This document shows, piece by piece, positions 36,580 to 45,198 of a stretch of 64,000 nt of DNA. Position numbers and translations under genes: made by a program. Origin of the DNA: Alteromonas oceanisediminis (lineage in GTDB: Bacteria; Pseudomonadota; Gammaproteobacteria; Enterobacterales; Alteromonadaceae); NCBI RefSeq assembly GCF_018474025.1, contig NZ_JAHCTA010000002.1:62562-126561 (forward strand), in the 5' to 3' direction. The notes below the pieces were generated by a model. That model searched no databases and was not told where the DNA came from. It saw nothing but the letters and a program-made list of their open reading frames with translations. Each line of letters starts with the position of its first letter. Position 1 is the first letter of the stretch.

Positions 36580-37146
36580 TTAAGCATGCCCGACATTCGG
36601 CGCAAGTTGCCAAATATCAACACCCAGTTTGTTGACTGCGGCTTGCCAGCGTTTGTGAATCGGCGTGTTGAAGAGAATATCCAGATCAGCTTCTACCGTC
36701 AGCCAGCTGTTCTCTTGGATTTCTTGTTCTAGCTGCCCTGCTGTCCAACCGGCGTACCCTAACGTAATGATGGATTTATCCGGGCCCGCCGACGTTGCCA
36801 ATGCGGGTAAGATGTCTTTTGACGTGGTAACCATAATCTCGGGTGTCAACTGTAAACTGGATGACCAGCCTGGTTGGTTGGTGTGTAGAATAAAACCACG
36901 GTCTTGGGCCACCGGCCCCCCGGCTAACACAATCGTGTCGGCGTAGTCGTCTTCAACGGGTAGCGATTCATCAATTTGTTCAAGTAACGCGGCTAACGAC
37001 AGTGTTGTCGGTTGATTAATAACAAGTCCCATTGCTCCCTCAGCATTATGCTCGCAGATATAGGTGAGTGAGCGAGAAAAGTAAGGATCGTCCAATGTGG
37101 GCATGGCGATGAGAAAATGATTTTCGAAGGTAGTCATAATGCTCAT
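36580..37146 (-). CDS. yqgE: YqgE/AlgH family protein (DUF179)
   Basis: 188 residues. FENHFLIAMPTLDDPYFSRS, CEHNAEGAMGLVINQP and GYAGWTAGQLEQEI are hallmark motifs. Its molecular role is not settled. The start ATG overlaps the gshB stop (ATGA at 37143-37146), so translation is coupled; the second Met (37137) is an alternative. Middle gene of the conserved gshB-yqgE-ruvX unit. Confidence 0.95.
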   Translation of the reverse strand: MSIMTTFENHFLIAMPTLDDPYFSRSLTYICEHNAEGAMGLVINQPTTLSLAALLEQIDESLPVEDDYADTIVLAGGPVAQDRGFILHTNQPGWSSSLQLTPEIMVTTSKDILPALATSAGPDKSIITLGYAGWTAGQLEQEIQENSWLTVEADLDILFNTPIHKRWQAAVNKLGVDIWQLAPNVGHA

Positions 37147-38099
37147 TGTATTGAGGATAACCGTTTTTCGATAGCGTCAAACAGCATCGCACAGATATTA
37201 ATATTGTACGCCGCTTCAATCTCACGCACGCACGTTGGGCTGGTCACGTTGATTTCTGTGACTTTGTCGCCGATAACGTCAAGGCCGACAAACAGTAAGC
37301 CCTTTTCAACCAACAATGGCGCAATGGCTTCCGCAATGTTCCGGTCACTGTCTGACAAGGGCTGCGGCCTACCGGTACCACCGGCGGCTAAATTGCCGCG
37401 GGTTTCGCCACCACTGGGCAGACGAGCCAATGCATAGGGGACGACTTGTCCGTCAACTATCAAAATACGTTTATCGCCGTCTTTGATTGCCGGCATGTAT
37501 TTTTGAAACATAGCGAAGCGCTTGCCATTGTTGGTCAGTGTTTCAGCGACCACGCCTAGATTGACACCGTCAGAACCGATTCTAAAAATCGACACTCCGC
37601 CCATCCCATCCAAGGGTTTACAGATAATATCCTGATGCTGCTGGTGAAAGGCTTTCACCTGAGTTTTGTTCGCAGTGACAAGCGTCGGCGGCGTGAACTG
37701 AGGAAACCATGCCGTGAAGAGTTTTTCGTTAAAATCTCGCAGACTTTGCGGGCGGTTTACCACCAAAGTGCCTTCTTTTTCAGCGAGAGAAAATAAATGG
37801 GTGGCGTAAATAAACTCTGCATCAACTGGCGGATCTTTACGCATTAACAGTACGTCCAGGTCAGCCAGCCTGATCACGCTTGGCTGTTCAAGCGAGAACC
37901 AATTCGCCTCATCCTGTTTAACGGTTAATTGGCGCACGTTCGCGTAAGCGACACCATCGTCTAAAAATAAGTCCGACATTTCAATATAGTGAAGCACATA
38001 ACCGCGCGCCTGCGCTTCAAGCAACATGGCAAAACTGGTGTCTTTTTTGATATTGATTCGGTGAATAGGATCCATCACGATCCCCAGCGCTATTGTCAT
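37143..38099 (-). CDS. gshB: Glutathione synthetase
   Basis: 318 residues, ATP-grasp family. N-terminal GIVMDPIHRINIKKDTSFAML, VNRPQSLRDFNEKL, KPLDGMGGVSIFRI (ATP-binding loop), PSGGETRGNLAAGG and FVGLDVIGDKVTEINVTSPT are all diagnostic. It joins gamma-glutamylcysteine and glycine. First gene of the gshB-yqgE-ruvX operon; glutathione supply fits the peroxiredoxin-glutaredoxin fusion elsewhere in the window. Confidence 0.97.
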   Translation of the reverse strand: MTIALGIVMDPIHRINIKKDTSFAMLLEAQARGYVLHYIEMSDLFLDDGVAYANVRQLTVKQDEANWFSLEQPSVIRLADLDVLLMRKDPPVDAEFIYATHLFSLAEKEGTLVVNRPQSLRDFNEKLFTAWFPQFTPPTLVTANKTQVKAFHQQHQDIICKPLDGMGGVSIFRIGSDGVNLGVVAETLTNNGKRFAMFQKYMPAIKDGDKRILIVDGQVVPYALARLPSGGETRGNLAAGGTGRPQPLSDSDRNIAEAIAPLLVEKGLLFVGLDVIGDKVTEINVTSPTCVREIEAAYNINICAMLFDAIEKRLSSIQ

Positions 38100-38192
38100 T
38101 CGGCTACCCGGTGGCGGTGTTTAGTGAATAATGGCGTCTTGGGCGATAAAATCAAGCGTTGAACTTGAAAAGTATCAACCCTAAGCCTTGCT

Positions 38193-39629
38193 CTATATAG
38201 GGAAGCGGAGGGTGAACTTCGTGCCTTTGCCAAGTGAAGAGACGCAATCTATAGAGCCTTGTAGTGCTTCAACTGCCAAATTGTAGCAAATATGCATACC
38301 TAGGCCGGTTCCGCCATTGTGGCGAGCATTAGTGAAAAACGGTTTATAAATATTGGCCACGGTGTGTTCGGTCATTCCTTTGCCGTTGTCACTGTACTCC
38401 AACACCAAATGTTGTTGTGTTTGTGCATCGTTTTCGACACGAGCCCGGATCGTGATTTGGCCGCGTTCGCCAGGCTCGAAGCCATGATTAGTCGAATTCA
38501 TAATGAGGTTGATCAATATTTGGCTCAACGCGCCTGGATTACTCTGGATTTCAAGGTTTGCGTTAACATCAATACAAAACACATGCCCGATGCGCTTTAA
38601 TCGTGGTTTCAATGACAAGAGCACTTCATCAATGTAACCACATAGGTTAACCGGGCGCGCTTGCTGAGAATGCTGATCAGTAGAAAGCTGTTTAAACGTG
38701 CGAATGAGCTGACTGGTGCGATTTAAATTGCGCTCTATAATATCTGACGCTTCCGCACATTCCTGATAAAAGGCTTCAAGGTCGGAGCGTCTGAGGCCGT
38801 TTTTTTTGAACAAAGTCTCTGACTTTTGCTGCATCGCTTTTAAATAGGTCGATGCCGTAATGGCCACGCCAATCGGTGTGTTAATTTCATGGGTCAAACT
38901 TGACATCATCGTACCCAACGCTGCCATGTTTTCCATTTCTAACAACTGCAGGCGTACTTCGTTGCGTTGATCCAGCGCTTTGCTTAACAACGCGTTTGAT
39001 TGGCTAAGGTCGCGTGTTCGCTCACTGACTTTTTGTTCTAAGTCAGCATTAGCCTGCTTTAACGCCGCTATGTTTTCAGCGCGTTCAATGATAATGCTGA
39101 GGATCTTCGCCTCGTACTCAAGCGCGTCTGTGTCTTCACTCGTTGGCGCTTTTGCGTGAGTAAAATAGGCTGCTAACGTGCCATACAGTTTTCCATCAGG
39201 AGACACTAAAGGATGGGACCACGCTGAATGGATCCCGGCTTTGCGCGCATCTGCCCGCAGGGCTTCCCAATTTGGATGTGAATACACGTCATCGACAAAA
39301 ACGGCTTTGCGATGGTACACCGCAGCGCCACAACTGCCTCCACTTTCTGAAATTGGGTGCCGTTGCAGCGCCTTAATAAAGCTGGCAGGTAGGCTAGGAG
39401 CAACCAGTGGAGTCAGGGTTAAGCCATCGTCATTGGCCAATAACACGGCACAACGCATACTGGTATCAGCAAGCTCTACTCCCTCTAACATGGCCGTGGC
39501 TACGTCTTCAAGAGAACCTCCAGACAACAACAGGTCTAGCGCATTTGCGCGACCTTGTTCAATAACGCTGCGATTTTTCAATTTTGCAAATTTATCGGCG
39601 GCTGAATTGTCGATGAGTTTGAGACGCAT
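38193..39629 (-). CDS. GAF-domain sensor histidine kinase, orphan
   Basis: 478 residues, no membrane segments. A GAF domain (about 25-190, with SGGSCGAAVYHRKAVFVDDV) precedes a coiled coil (190-230), then a HisKA-like domain with MSSLTHEINTPIG (His247) and HATPase_c (NLIMNSTNHGF, DNGKGM, GGTGLGMHI). A cytoplasmic kinase sensing a soluble ligand or redox signal. No response-regulator gene is adjacent, so the partner is unknown; the 93 bp before the gshB operon hold only promoter-sized sequence. Confidence 0.9.
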   Translation of the reverse strand: MRLKLIDNSAADKFAKLKNRSVIEQGRANALDLLLSGGSLEDVATAMLEGVELADTSMRCAVLLANDDGLTLTPLVAPSLPASFIKALQRHPISESGGSCGAAVYHRKAVFVDDVYSHPNWEALRADARKAGIHSAWSHPLVSPDGKLYGTLAAYFTHAKAPTSEDTDALEYEAKILSIIIERAENIAALKQANADLEQKVSERTRDLSQSNALLSKALDQRNEVRLQLLEMENMAALGTMMSSLTHEINTPIGVAITASTYLKAMQQKSETLFKKNGLRRSDLEAFYQECAEASDIIERNLNRTSQLIRTFKQLSTDQHSQQARPVNLCGYIDEVLLSLKPRLKRIGHVFCIDVNANLEIQSNPGALSQILINLIMNSTNHGFEPGERGQITIRARVENDAQTQQHLVLEYSDNGKGMTEHTVANIYKPFFTNARHNGGTGLGMHICYNLAVEALQGSIDCVSSLGKGTKFTLRFPI

Positions 39630-39761
39630 ACACGAAAATGCTCAATGATTTTTATTCTTATTAATCACGATTATCGCACAGATCCGTGATGATGTGAGTA
39701 AAAAACCAACAGTCACGTCAAATAATTGGCAACTTGTTGTTTTCCCGTCAAATAACCGGTA

Positions 39762-40490
39762 CTACAGGTCTCCATAAACCCCTTGCAGAACAGACACAAC
39801 GGCAATGGCGGCCGTTTCTGTGCGTAAAATGCGAGGGCCGAGGTACGTTTCAGCATAGCCTGCTTCTTTAGCTGTGTAGATTTCCTGTTCGCTAAGACCG
39901 CCTTCTGGCCCGATCAATAAGCGGAAGCCCTGTGATGGTGGGCTTAACTGTGATAAACGCCTTTGTGCGGTGGGCGAAAACAACAAACGAGTCGCTGACG
40001 TTGAGTCAGATAACCATTGATTGAGTGATTTCGGTTGGTGCAGTGTCGGCAAGGTATTCCGACCACACTGTTCACAGGCTGATTGGATGATTTTTAGCCA
40101 TTGTGCGTGCTTCTTCAGCCACCGCTCTGAACTGAGTTTCACAGCGCAGCGTTCGGTAAGTAGCGGTGTAATTTCACTGACACCCAATTCCGTCGCTTTT
40201 TGCAGCACAATATCCATGCGGTCACCTTTGCTCACCGCTTGGCCTAGGTGTAAAGGCAGTGGTGATTGTGCATCAATGCTCAGCTTGGCATCCACGTCGA
40301 CACTCGCACGCTTTTTCGCAATAGACGCGATCCGCCCACTGTATTCATTCCCATCGCCATTAAACAACACCACGGGATCATCTTGACTGAGCCGAAGCAC
40401 ATTACACACATAATGCGCTGTTTCAGCAGGCAACCCGACGGTTGTGTCAACAGACAACACCGTATCAATATAGAAGCGATTAATGCGCAT
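39762..40490 (-). CDS. rsmE: RsmE, 16S rRNA (uracil(1498)-N3)-methyltransferase
   Basis: 242 residues from ATG 40490 (MRINRFYI), the family's usual start and length; the frame continues upstream to 40688 but that extension is not conserved. SPOUT-fold motifs: LQKATELGVSEITPL, RLLIGPEGGLSEQE and LGPRILRTETAAI (SAM-binding knot). It methylates U1498 of 16S rRNA. It is the third rRNA methyltransferase of the window. Confidence 0.96.
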   Translation of the reverse strand: MRINRFYIDTVLSVDTTVGLPAETAHYVCNVLRLSQDDPVVLFNGDGNEYSGRIASIAKKRASVDVDAKLSIDAQSPLPLHLGQAVSKGDRMDIVLQKATELGVSEITPLLTERCAVKLSSERWLKKHAQWLKIIQSACEQCGRNTLPTLHQPKSLNQWLSDSTSATRLLFSPTAQRRLSQLSPPSQGFRLLIGPEGGLSEQEIYTAKEAGYAETYLGPRILRTETAAIAVVSVLQGVYGDL

Positions 40491-40570
40491 AAAAGCCACA
40501 GCAATAGTAGAGACGCAGGGATAATAACGAGTCTTAATGTTGGTTGAAAGGGGTGTAACGGCGTTGGGCA

Positions 40571-40597
40571 AAAAAATCCCCACTGATGATGTGGGGA
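40571..40597 (-). terminator. Terminator for the small membrane-protein gene
   Basis: TCCCCAC (40577-40583), loop TGATGAT, GTGGGGA (40591-40597). On the minus strand it is followed by a run of T (complement of 40571-40576), downstream of the gene at 40689-40865 and upstream of rsmE. Confidence 0.75.
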
Positions 40598-40688
40598 GTA
40601 GGTATATCAGGAGCAGCCCAATAACGCTGCTGTGTCGCTTGAATAATGTGTTGGTCGTTATTTGGAGGAGCCGTGCGAAGTAACGCAA

Positions 40689-40865
40689 TCAAGCCGCAAC
40701 TTCGGTATCCCCTTCCTGCACATCTAAGGCAGCGACTTTAGATTTCTTGCTGATTTGTGTTACTGAGTTGCGTCTAGCGTACGGAGTATTTTTTCCGGTA
40801 TCACGCATTAGCGCATAAACAAATAGCAAACAGACCAATGAAATTAAGATAGATAGTAATAACAT
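40689..40865 (-). CDS. Small single-span membrane protein, hypothetical
   Basis: 58 residues from ATG 40865; AAGGA lies about seven bases upstream, too close for the TTG at 40871. One N-terminal transmembrane helix (LLLSILISLVCLLFVYAL) is followed by a basic then acidic cytoplasmic tail. Own terminator downstream. It is probably a real gene because of the good ribosome site and terminator, but no family is recognised. Confidence 0.6.
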   Translation of the reverse strand: MLLLSILISLVCLLFVYALMRDTGKNTPYARRNSVTQISKKSKVAALDVQEGDTEVAA

Positions 40866-41248
40866 TTTCAATTCCTTTAAAAATATTAAGCCAATCTTCC
40901 CGAGTTAACGCTGGGGATAAACCCAAAATGCCTCAGAAAAGCGTGGTCGAAATATAGACATTTTTTAGAAAAAAGCCAGCCAAATGCGACGAAAACACAA
41001 ATTCAGTGAAATACAGTCTGTGATCAGATACACAAAAACGATAAAGATAAGTTATGCCCCTTTGTGTTCAGTTCGCGCAAGATAATTGACGTTAATGACA
41101 CCTTGATGACAGGCACACGTTTTTGCATACATCAGGTTATCCTCGGGTGGGTAAAACAATAAATTGTTCTTAAACGGTTGCTTGCTAAGCCGATTTGTTG
41201 CTATTTTTTAAACGACCAACTCAGCACAATTATTTTAAGGAACACACC
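40866..41248. other. 383-bp divergent intergenic region
   Basis: Lies between the divergent small membrane-protein gene and mscS. Mostly AT-rich; no terminator, tRNA, riboswitch or repeat recognised. Presumably holds the promoters of both genes; no convincing -35/-10 pair could be chosen by eye. Confidence 0.4.
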
Positions 41249-42088
41249 ATGTATACGGCGGAAGATATCGAACAGCTCATTAACACTTATGTTATCCCTT
41301 GGGGGATCAATATTGTGATGGCGATCTTGATTTACGTAATAGGTCGTATTGTCGTCAGCATTTTAATGTCACTATTTACCAAAGTGATGGCGCGCTCCAA
41401 GTACGACGAGATGTTAGTCGAGTTCTTGAAGTCGATTTTGCATGCGATTTTGATGCTGTTTGTGATCGTCGCTGCGCTGGACGAATTAGGTGTCGATACC
41501 ACGTCACTTGTGGCGATTTTAGGTGCTGCTGGTTTGGCCATCGGTTTGTCGTTACAAGGGTCACTACAGAATTTCGCCGCAGGCGTCATGTTGCTGGTGT
41601 TTAAACCTTTTAAAGCCGGTAACTTTATCGAGGGTGGCGGTACCATGGGAACGGTAAAATCGATTGGTATTTTTACCACCATTATGACCACGCCTGACAA
41701 CAAGGAAATTATCGTTCCAAACGGCAAAATCTATTCCAACAACATTACCAATTTCTCGGCTAAGGATACGCGTCGTGTGGATATGGTGTTTGGTATTGGC
41801 TACGGCGATGATTTGCTCAAGGCAAAAAATGTACTCGAAACCATGATCAAAGAAGAGTCGCGTATTTTGGCTGATCCTGCGCCAGTGGTAGCTGTCTCTG
41901 AGCTAGGCGATAGCAGTGTTAACTTTGTGGTGAGACCGTGGGTGAATAGTTCAGACTATTGGGGTGTTAAATTTGATTTTACTGAAGCAGTAAAATTGCG
42001 CTTTGATAAAGAAGGTATTTCAATCCCGTTCCCACAAATGGATGTGCACGTGCACAAAGAGGAACAGGACGAAAAAGGAAAAGAATAG
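41249..42088 (+). CDS. mscS: Small-conductance mechanosensitive channel MscS
   Basis: 279 residues from ATG 41249 with TAAGGA upstream. Three N-terminal transmembrane helices; the pore-lining third helix and following linker hold LVAILGAAGLAIGLSLQGSLQNFAAG. The beta domain with NKEIIVPNGKIYSNNITNFS and the alpha/beta cytoplasmic cage follow; length equals E. coli MscS. It opens under membrane tension to release osmolytes. Confidence 0.95.
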   Translation: MYTAEDIEQLINTYVIPWGINIVMAILIYVIGRIVVSILMSLFTKVMARSKYDEMLVEFLKSILHAILMLFVIVAALDELGVDTTSLVAILGAAGLAIGLSLQGSLQNFAAGVMLLVFKPFKAGNFIEGGGTMGTVKSIGIFTTIMTTPDNKEIIVPNGKIYSNNITNFSAKDTRRVDMVFGIGYGDDLLKAKNVLETMIKEESRILADPAPVVAVSELGDSSVNFVVRPWVNSSDYWGVKFDFTEAVKLRFDKEGISIPFPQMDVHVHKEEQDEKGKE

Positions 42089-42123
42089 TCGCCAGCACAA
42101 CACGTCCTGTGTTGATGCGGATT

Positions 42124-42160
42124 AAAAAAGGCCGAAATGCTCACGCATTCGGCCTTTTTT
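42124..42160. terminator. Bidirectional terminator between mscS and the M48 protease gene
   Basis: AAAAAAGGCCGA then ATGC pairs across loop TCAC with GCAT then TCGGCCTTTTTT, with one bulged A. A- and T-runs on both sides make it effective in both directions for the convergent genes. Confidence 0.88.
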
Positions 42161-42183
42161 ATCGGGTAATGCTTTCTATCAGG

Positions 42184-42975
42184 TTAAGCTTTGCAATTGG
42201 GTTTGGATTTAGCGTTGCGGTACAGTGGTAGCGCGGCAGGCATATCGGCACTCAAATCCTCAATCCGTGTCTGTGGCGCAGGGTGAGTGGATAAAAACTC
42301 GGGTTGGCGCTGACCGCCGCTTGCCGCTGCCATGTTCTCCCACAAGTTCACCGATTGGCGTGGGTCAAAGCCTGCTTGTGCCATCAGGTTCAGGCCGATG
42401 GCATCCGCTTCTGACTCATGCGTGCGGCTAAAGGGTAACTGCACGCCAACCTGAACACCCAAACCAATAGCCGCCATGATCGGGCCGCTGTTGGCTACTT
42501 CATTAGCAGCCATGGCCGCACCAACCGCCTGCGTTCCTACGTTGATCAACGTACTTTGCGACATGCGCTCATTACCGTGCTGCGCGATCACGTGGCCAAC
42601 CTCATGACCAATAACAGCAGCCAGTTGATGTTGGTTTTCGGCGACCTTGAGAAGGCCTGTGTAAACGCCGATTTTTCCTCCTGGTAGTGCAAACGCATTA
42701 ACTTGCTCATCATCAAAAACAACCACTTCCCACTGGCCAGAGAAAACTTTCGGCGGTACTTGCGCGGTAATATAGTTCGCTACACACTGCACGTAGCTGT
42801 TTTCAACACGCGCCGAGGATATAGTCAGTTCATCTTTCATTCCTGCAAATGCTTGCGAGCCCATTTCCGAAAGCTGGCTATCTGAGTAAAGAAGTACTTG
42901 ATTTCTGCCCGTTGGCGACGTTGCACACCCCGCTAAGGCGGCACACACGAAAAAACTGATTAAACATCGTTTCAT
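42184..42975 (-). CDS. M48 family metalloprotease lipoprotein (LoiP/YcaL-like)
   Basis: 263 residues from ATG 42975 with AGGAA upstream. Lipoprotein signal with lipobox LAGC (Cys about 17), then the zinc site AAVIGHEVGHVIAQHG (HExxH) and third ligand Glu in HESEADAIGLNLMAQAG. Ends in a STHPAPQTRIEDL region as in LoiP. Periplasmic, probably anchored in the outer membrane, degrading misfolded envelope proteins. Upstream sits the hairpin repeat. Confidence 0.92.
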   Translation of the reverse strand: MKRCLISFFVCAALAGCATSPTGRNQVLLYSDSQLSEMGSQAFAGMKDELTISSARVENSYVQCVANYITAQVPPKVFSGQWEVVVFDDEQVNAFALPGGKIGVYTGLLKVAENQHQLAAVIGHEVGHVIAQHGNERMSQSTLINVGTQAVGAAMAANEVANSGPIMAAIGLGVQVGVQLPFSRTHESEADAIGLNLMAQAGFDPRQSVNLWENMAAASGGQRQPEFLSTHPAPQTRIEDLSADMPAALPLYRNAKSKPNCKA

Positions 42976-42997
42976 AATGAAGTTCCTAATTTTTGCA

Positions 42998-43046
42998 CTA
43001 GAGCGTGTTGAACAAAATTTGTACCGCAAAGATCAACACGCTCTAG
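42998..43046. repeat. 49-bp hairpin element with perfect 14-bp arms
   Basis: CTAGAGCGTGTTGA (42998-43011) and TCAACACGCTCTAG (43033-43046) are exact reverse complements around a 21-base centre. A direct repeat TTTGCACTAG flanks it (42992-43001 and 43049-43058). It lies upstream of the M48 gene. A half copy occurs at 36125-36145, so it is a dispersed palindromic element. Confidence 0.8.
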
Positions 43047-43255
43047 TATTTGCACTAGTCTCACTAAGATCAAGGTAAATAGTGATACTAAATTGCAACC
43101 ACGTCACTAAACTGTAACACGGATCAGCGAATGTAACGGTTTGATAGAGGTCGGGTAGCTAATTTTCACTTAGCGGTGGACTTAATCCTGACTATTTAGC
43201 ATGATTGGATAAATAGACACACGTTCAAAAAAAACTAAGACTAAAAGGAAAGCAG

Positions 43256-45067
43256 ATGGCGGCTTCAAAAGTATTCAAATACGGCTTGTTAGCGTTATTT
43301 ATCAGTGCAACCTTGACTGGCTGCGGGTTAGACGGTGACGATGGCGCTCAAGGTGAACAAGGACTTCAGGGCCCACAAGGTGAGCCGGGTCAAGATGGCG
43401 CACCTGGCAGCGACGGTGACGACGGCTCAGATGCTTCGCTCGGTATCACCATGACCATTGTGGGTCGTGCTAGCTTGGGTGTGAGTGGTGCGGCAGAAAT
43501 TGCCCAGTATCATGCGCAGACGCAAACGATTTATGCCACGAACAGCACAACCAATAGCATTGCAGTCATCAATGCATCGAACTTAACGTCGAATCCGATT
43601 TCTGACCCCATCAATTTGGTTAATTTAAATCCAACGACAATTGCGCTACCGGCCGAATTTGAAGGAACCGCACTGGGCGGCGTCAACAGCATTGCAGTCA
43701 GTGGCGATTTGATGGCAGTAGCCGTGGCGGGTGCAACTCAGGCTGATAATGGTTTTGTACTTTTCTATAATGGCCTAGACAGCTCAGCGCCTGCCTTTTT
43801 GGATGCAGTAGAAGTGGGTAACTTGCCAGATATGGTGAAGTTCACACCGAATGGCGGTAAGGTCATTGTTGCTAACGAAGGCGAGCCGAACGGCGATTAC
43901 AGTGTTGACCCAGAAGGCACTATCTCGGTGATTGATATTTTGGCCAGCGGTGAACCCGCAGAAACGGCTGACACCATCACCTTTACGGCGTTCAATGGTC
44001 AACAAGTTGAGTTAGCGTCGCAAGGTATGCATTTCCCTAACCCTAGCGGCCGCACTATCAATGGCAATGCAATCAATATTACGGTCGCTCAGGATCTTGA
44101 ACCCGAAGCCATTGTTGCGACCAATACCACAGCCTACATCACGCTACAGGAAAACAATGGTCTCGCTATTGTCGATTTGGAAGACTTATCAGTGCAAGTC
44201 ATGGGGCTTGGGTTTAAAAACTGGTCTGGCTTGAATTTTGATGGCAACGAAGATGGTGCAGTGAGTTTCGGGCAATACGAAGGTTTGTTTGGTGTTTATA
44301 TGCCTGACACCATTGATACTTATCAGTGGAAGGGCGCAAACTTTTTAGTCACGGCAAATGAAGGTGATGCGCGTGAATATTTCTTTGCAACCGATGATGA
44401 AGCTGCTTGTACAGCCGCAGGTGGTGTTAGCTTTGATGAAGATGACGGCTGTTTAAGCTACACGGATGAAGTGAAGATTGAAGATCTCACCGCTGAGCCT
44501 GGTTCGGCGCTGGAGTCGATTCAAATGGGCGGCGAAATTGACGACCTTCGTGTGACCGCTGAGTTGGGCGATAGCGATGGTGATGGTGAATATTCAGCTG
44601 CGTATGCCTATGGCTCACGCTCATTTACCATTTGGGATCAAAATGGCCTGGTGGTGTTTGATTCGGGCGACGATTTTGAACGGATCACAGCGTCAATTCA
44701 TGGTGCTCAGTTCAACAATAATAATGATGAAAACGAAGGTGACTCACGCTCTGAAAACAAAGGTCCAGAGCCAGAAGCATTGACGGTTGGCACCATTGGC
44801 GACCGTACCTATGCATTCATTGGCCTTGAGCGCATGAGTGGAATTATGGTGTACGACATCACCAACCCTTACGATGCGAAGTTTGCAGAATACGTGATTA
44901 ACCGCGACCTTACGGAAGGGCTGACAGTGAATGATGTGATCGGTGACCTTGCTCCAGAAAGCTTGGTGTTCGTCGCAGCAGACGATAGCCCTACCGGTAG
45001 TCCACTGCTGATCACGGGCAACGAAGTAAGTGGTACGGTTAGCGTGTGGGAAATCACGCTAAACTGA
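43256..45067 (+). CDS. Choice-of-anchor I family lipoprotein with collagen-like stalk
   Basis: 603 residues. Lipoprotein signal with LTGC (Cys23), then a Gly-X-Y collagen-like stretch (about 25-58: GDDGAQGEQGLQGPQGEPG and on), then a large beta-propeller-like domain with repeats such as NTTAYITLQENNGLAIVDL and PDMVKFTPNGGKVIVANEGEP, typical of choice-of-anchor I proteins related to alkaline-phosphatase-like/PhoX-type propellers. Surface or periplasmic; substrate unknown. The stalk may trimerise or project the domain. A terminator follows. Confidence 0.85.
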   Translation: MAASKVFKYGLLALFISATLTGCGLDGDDGAQGEQGLQGPQGEPGQDGAPGSDGDDGSDASLGITMTIVGRASLGVSGAAEIAQYHAQTQTIYATNSTTNSIAVINASNLTSNPISDPINLVNLNPTTIALPAEFEGTALGGVNSIAVSGDLMAVAVAGATQADNGFVLFYNGLDSSAPAFLDAVEVGNLPDMVKFTPNGGKVIVANEGEPNGDYSVDPEGTISVIDILASGEPAETADTITFTAFNGQQVELASQGMHFPNPSGRTINGNAINITVAQDLEPEAIVATNTTAYITLQENNGLAIVDLEDLSVQVMGLGFKNWSGLNFDGNEDGAVSFGQYEGLFGVYMPDTIDTYQWKGANFLVTANEGDAREYFFATDDEAACTAAGGVSFDEDDGCLSYTDEVKIEDLTAEPGSALESIQMGGEIDDLRVTAELGDSDGDGEYSAAYAYGSRSFTIWDQNGLVVFDSGDDFERITASIHGAQFNNNNDENEGDSRSENKGPEPEALTVGTIGDRTYAFIGLERMSGIMVYDITNPYDAKFAEYVINRDLTEGLTVNDVIGDLAPESLVFVAADDSPTGSPLLITGNEVSGTVSVWEITLN

Positions 45068-45090
45068 TCCCAGCATTGGTGAGCATAAGA

Positions 45091-45114
45091 ACGGCACCTT
45101 AGGGTGCCGTTTTT
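45091..45114 (+). terminator. Terminator of the choice-of-anchor I gene
   Basis: ACGGCACC (45091-45098), loop TTAG, GGTGCCGT (45103-45110), then TTTTG. Standard rho-independent form. Confidence 0.85.
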
Positions 45115-45198
45115 GTTTCATGACATTTATAGTCACTCAAGGTATTCTTGCTTCATTCGTGTCGGGCTTGGCCGATACACAAAAATAAGAGAGTGTTT

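Noticed and set aside
39725-39742. TTGGCAACTTGTTG as a second sigma-54 promoter
   Set aside because: The -24 and -12 elements are one base too close and the -24 box is poor.
39717-39760. Direct repeat CGTCAAATAA upstream of the GAF kinase, considered as a regulator site
   Set aside because: Two 10-bp copies 31 bp apart in AT-rich DNA without symmetry or a known consensus; too weak to call.
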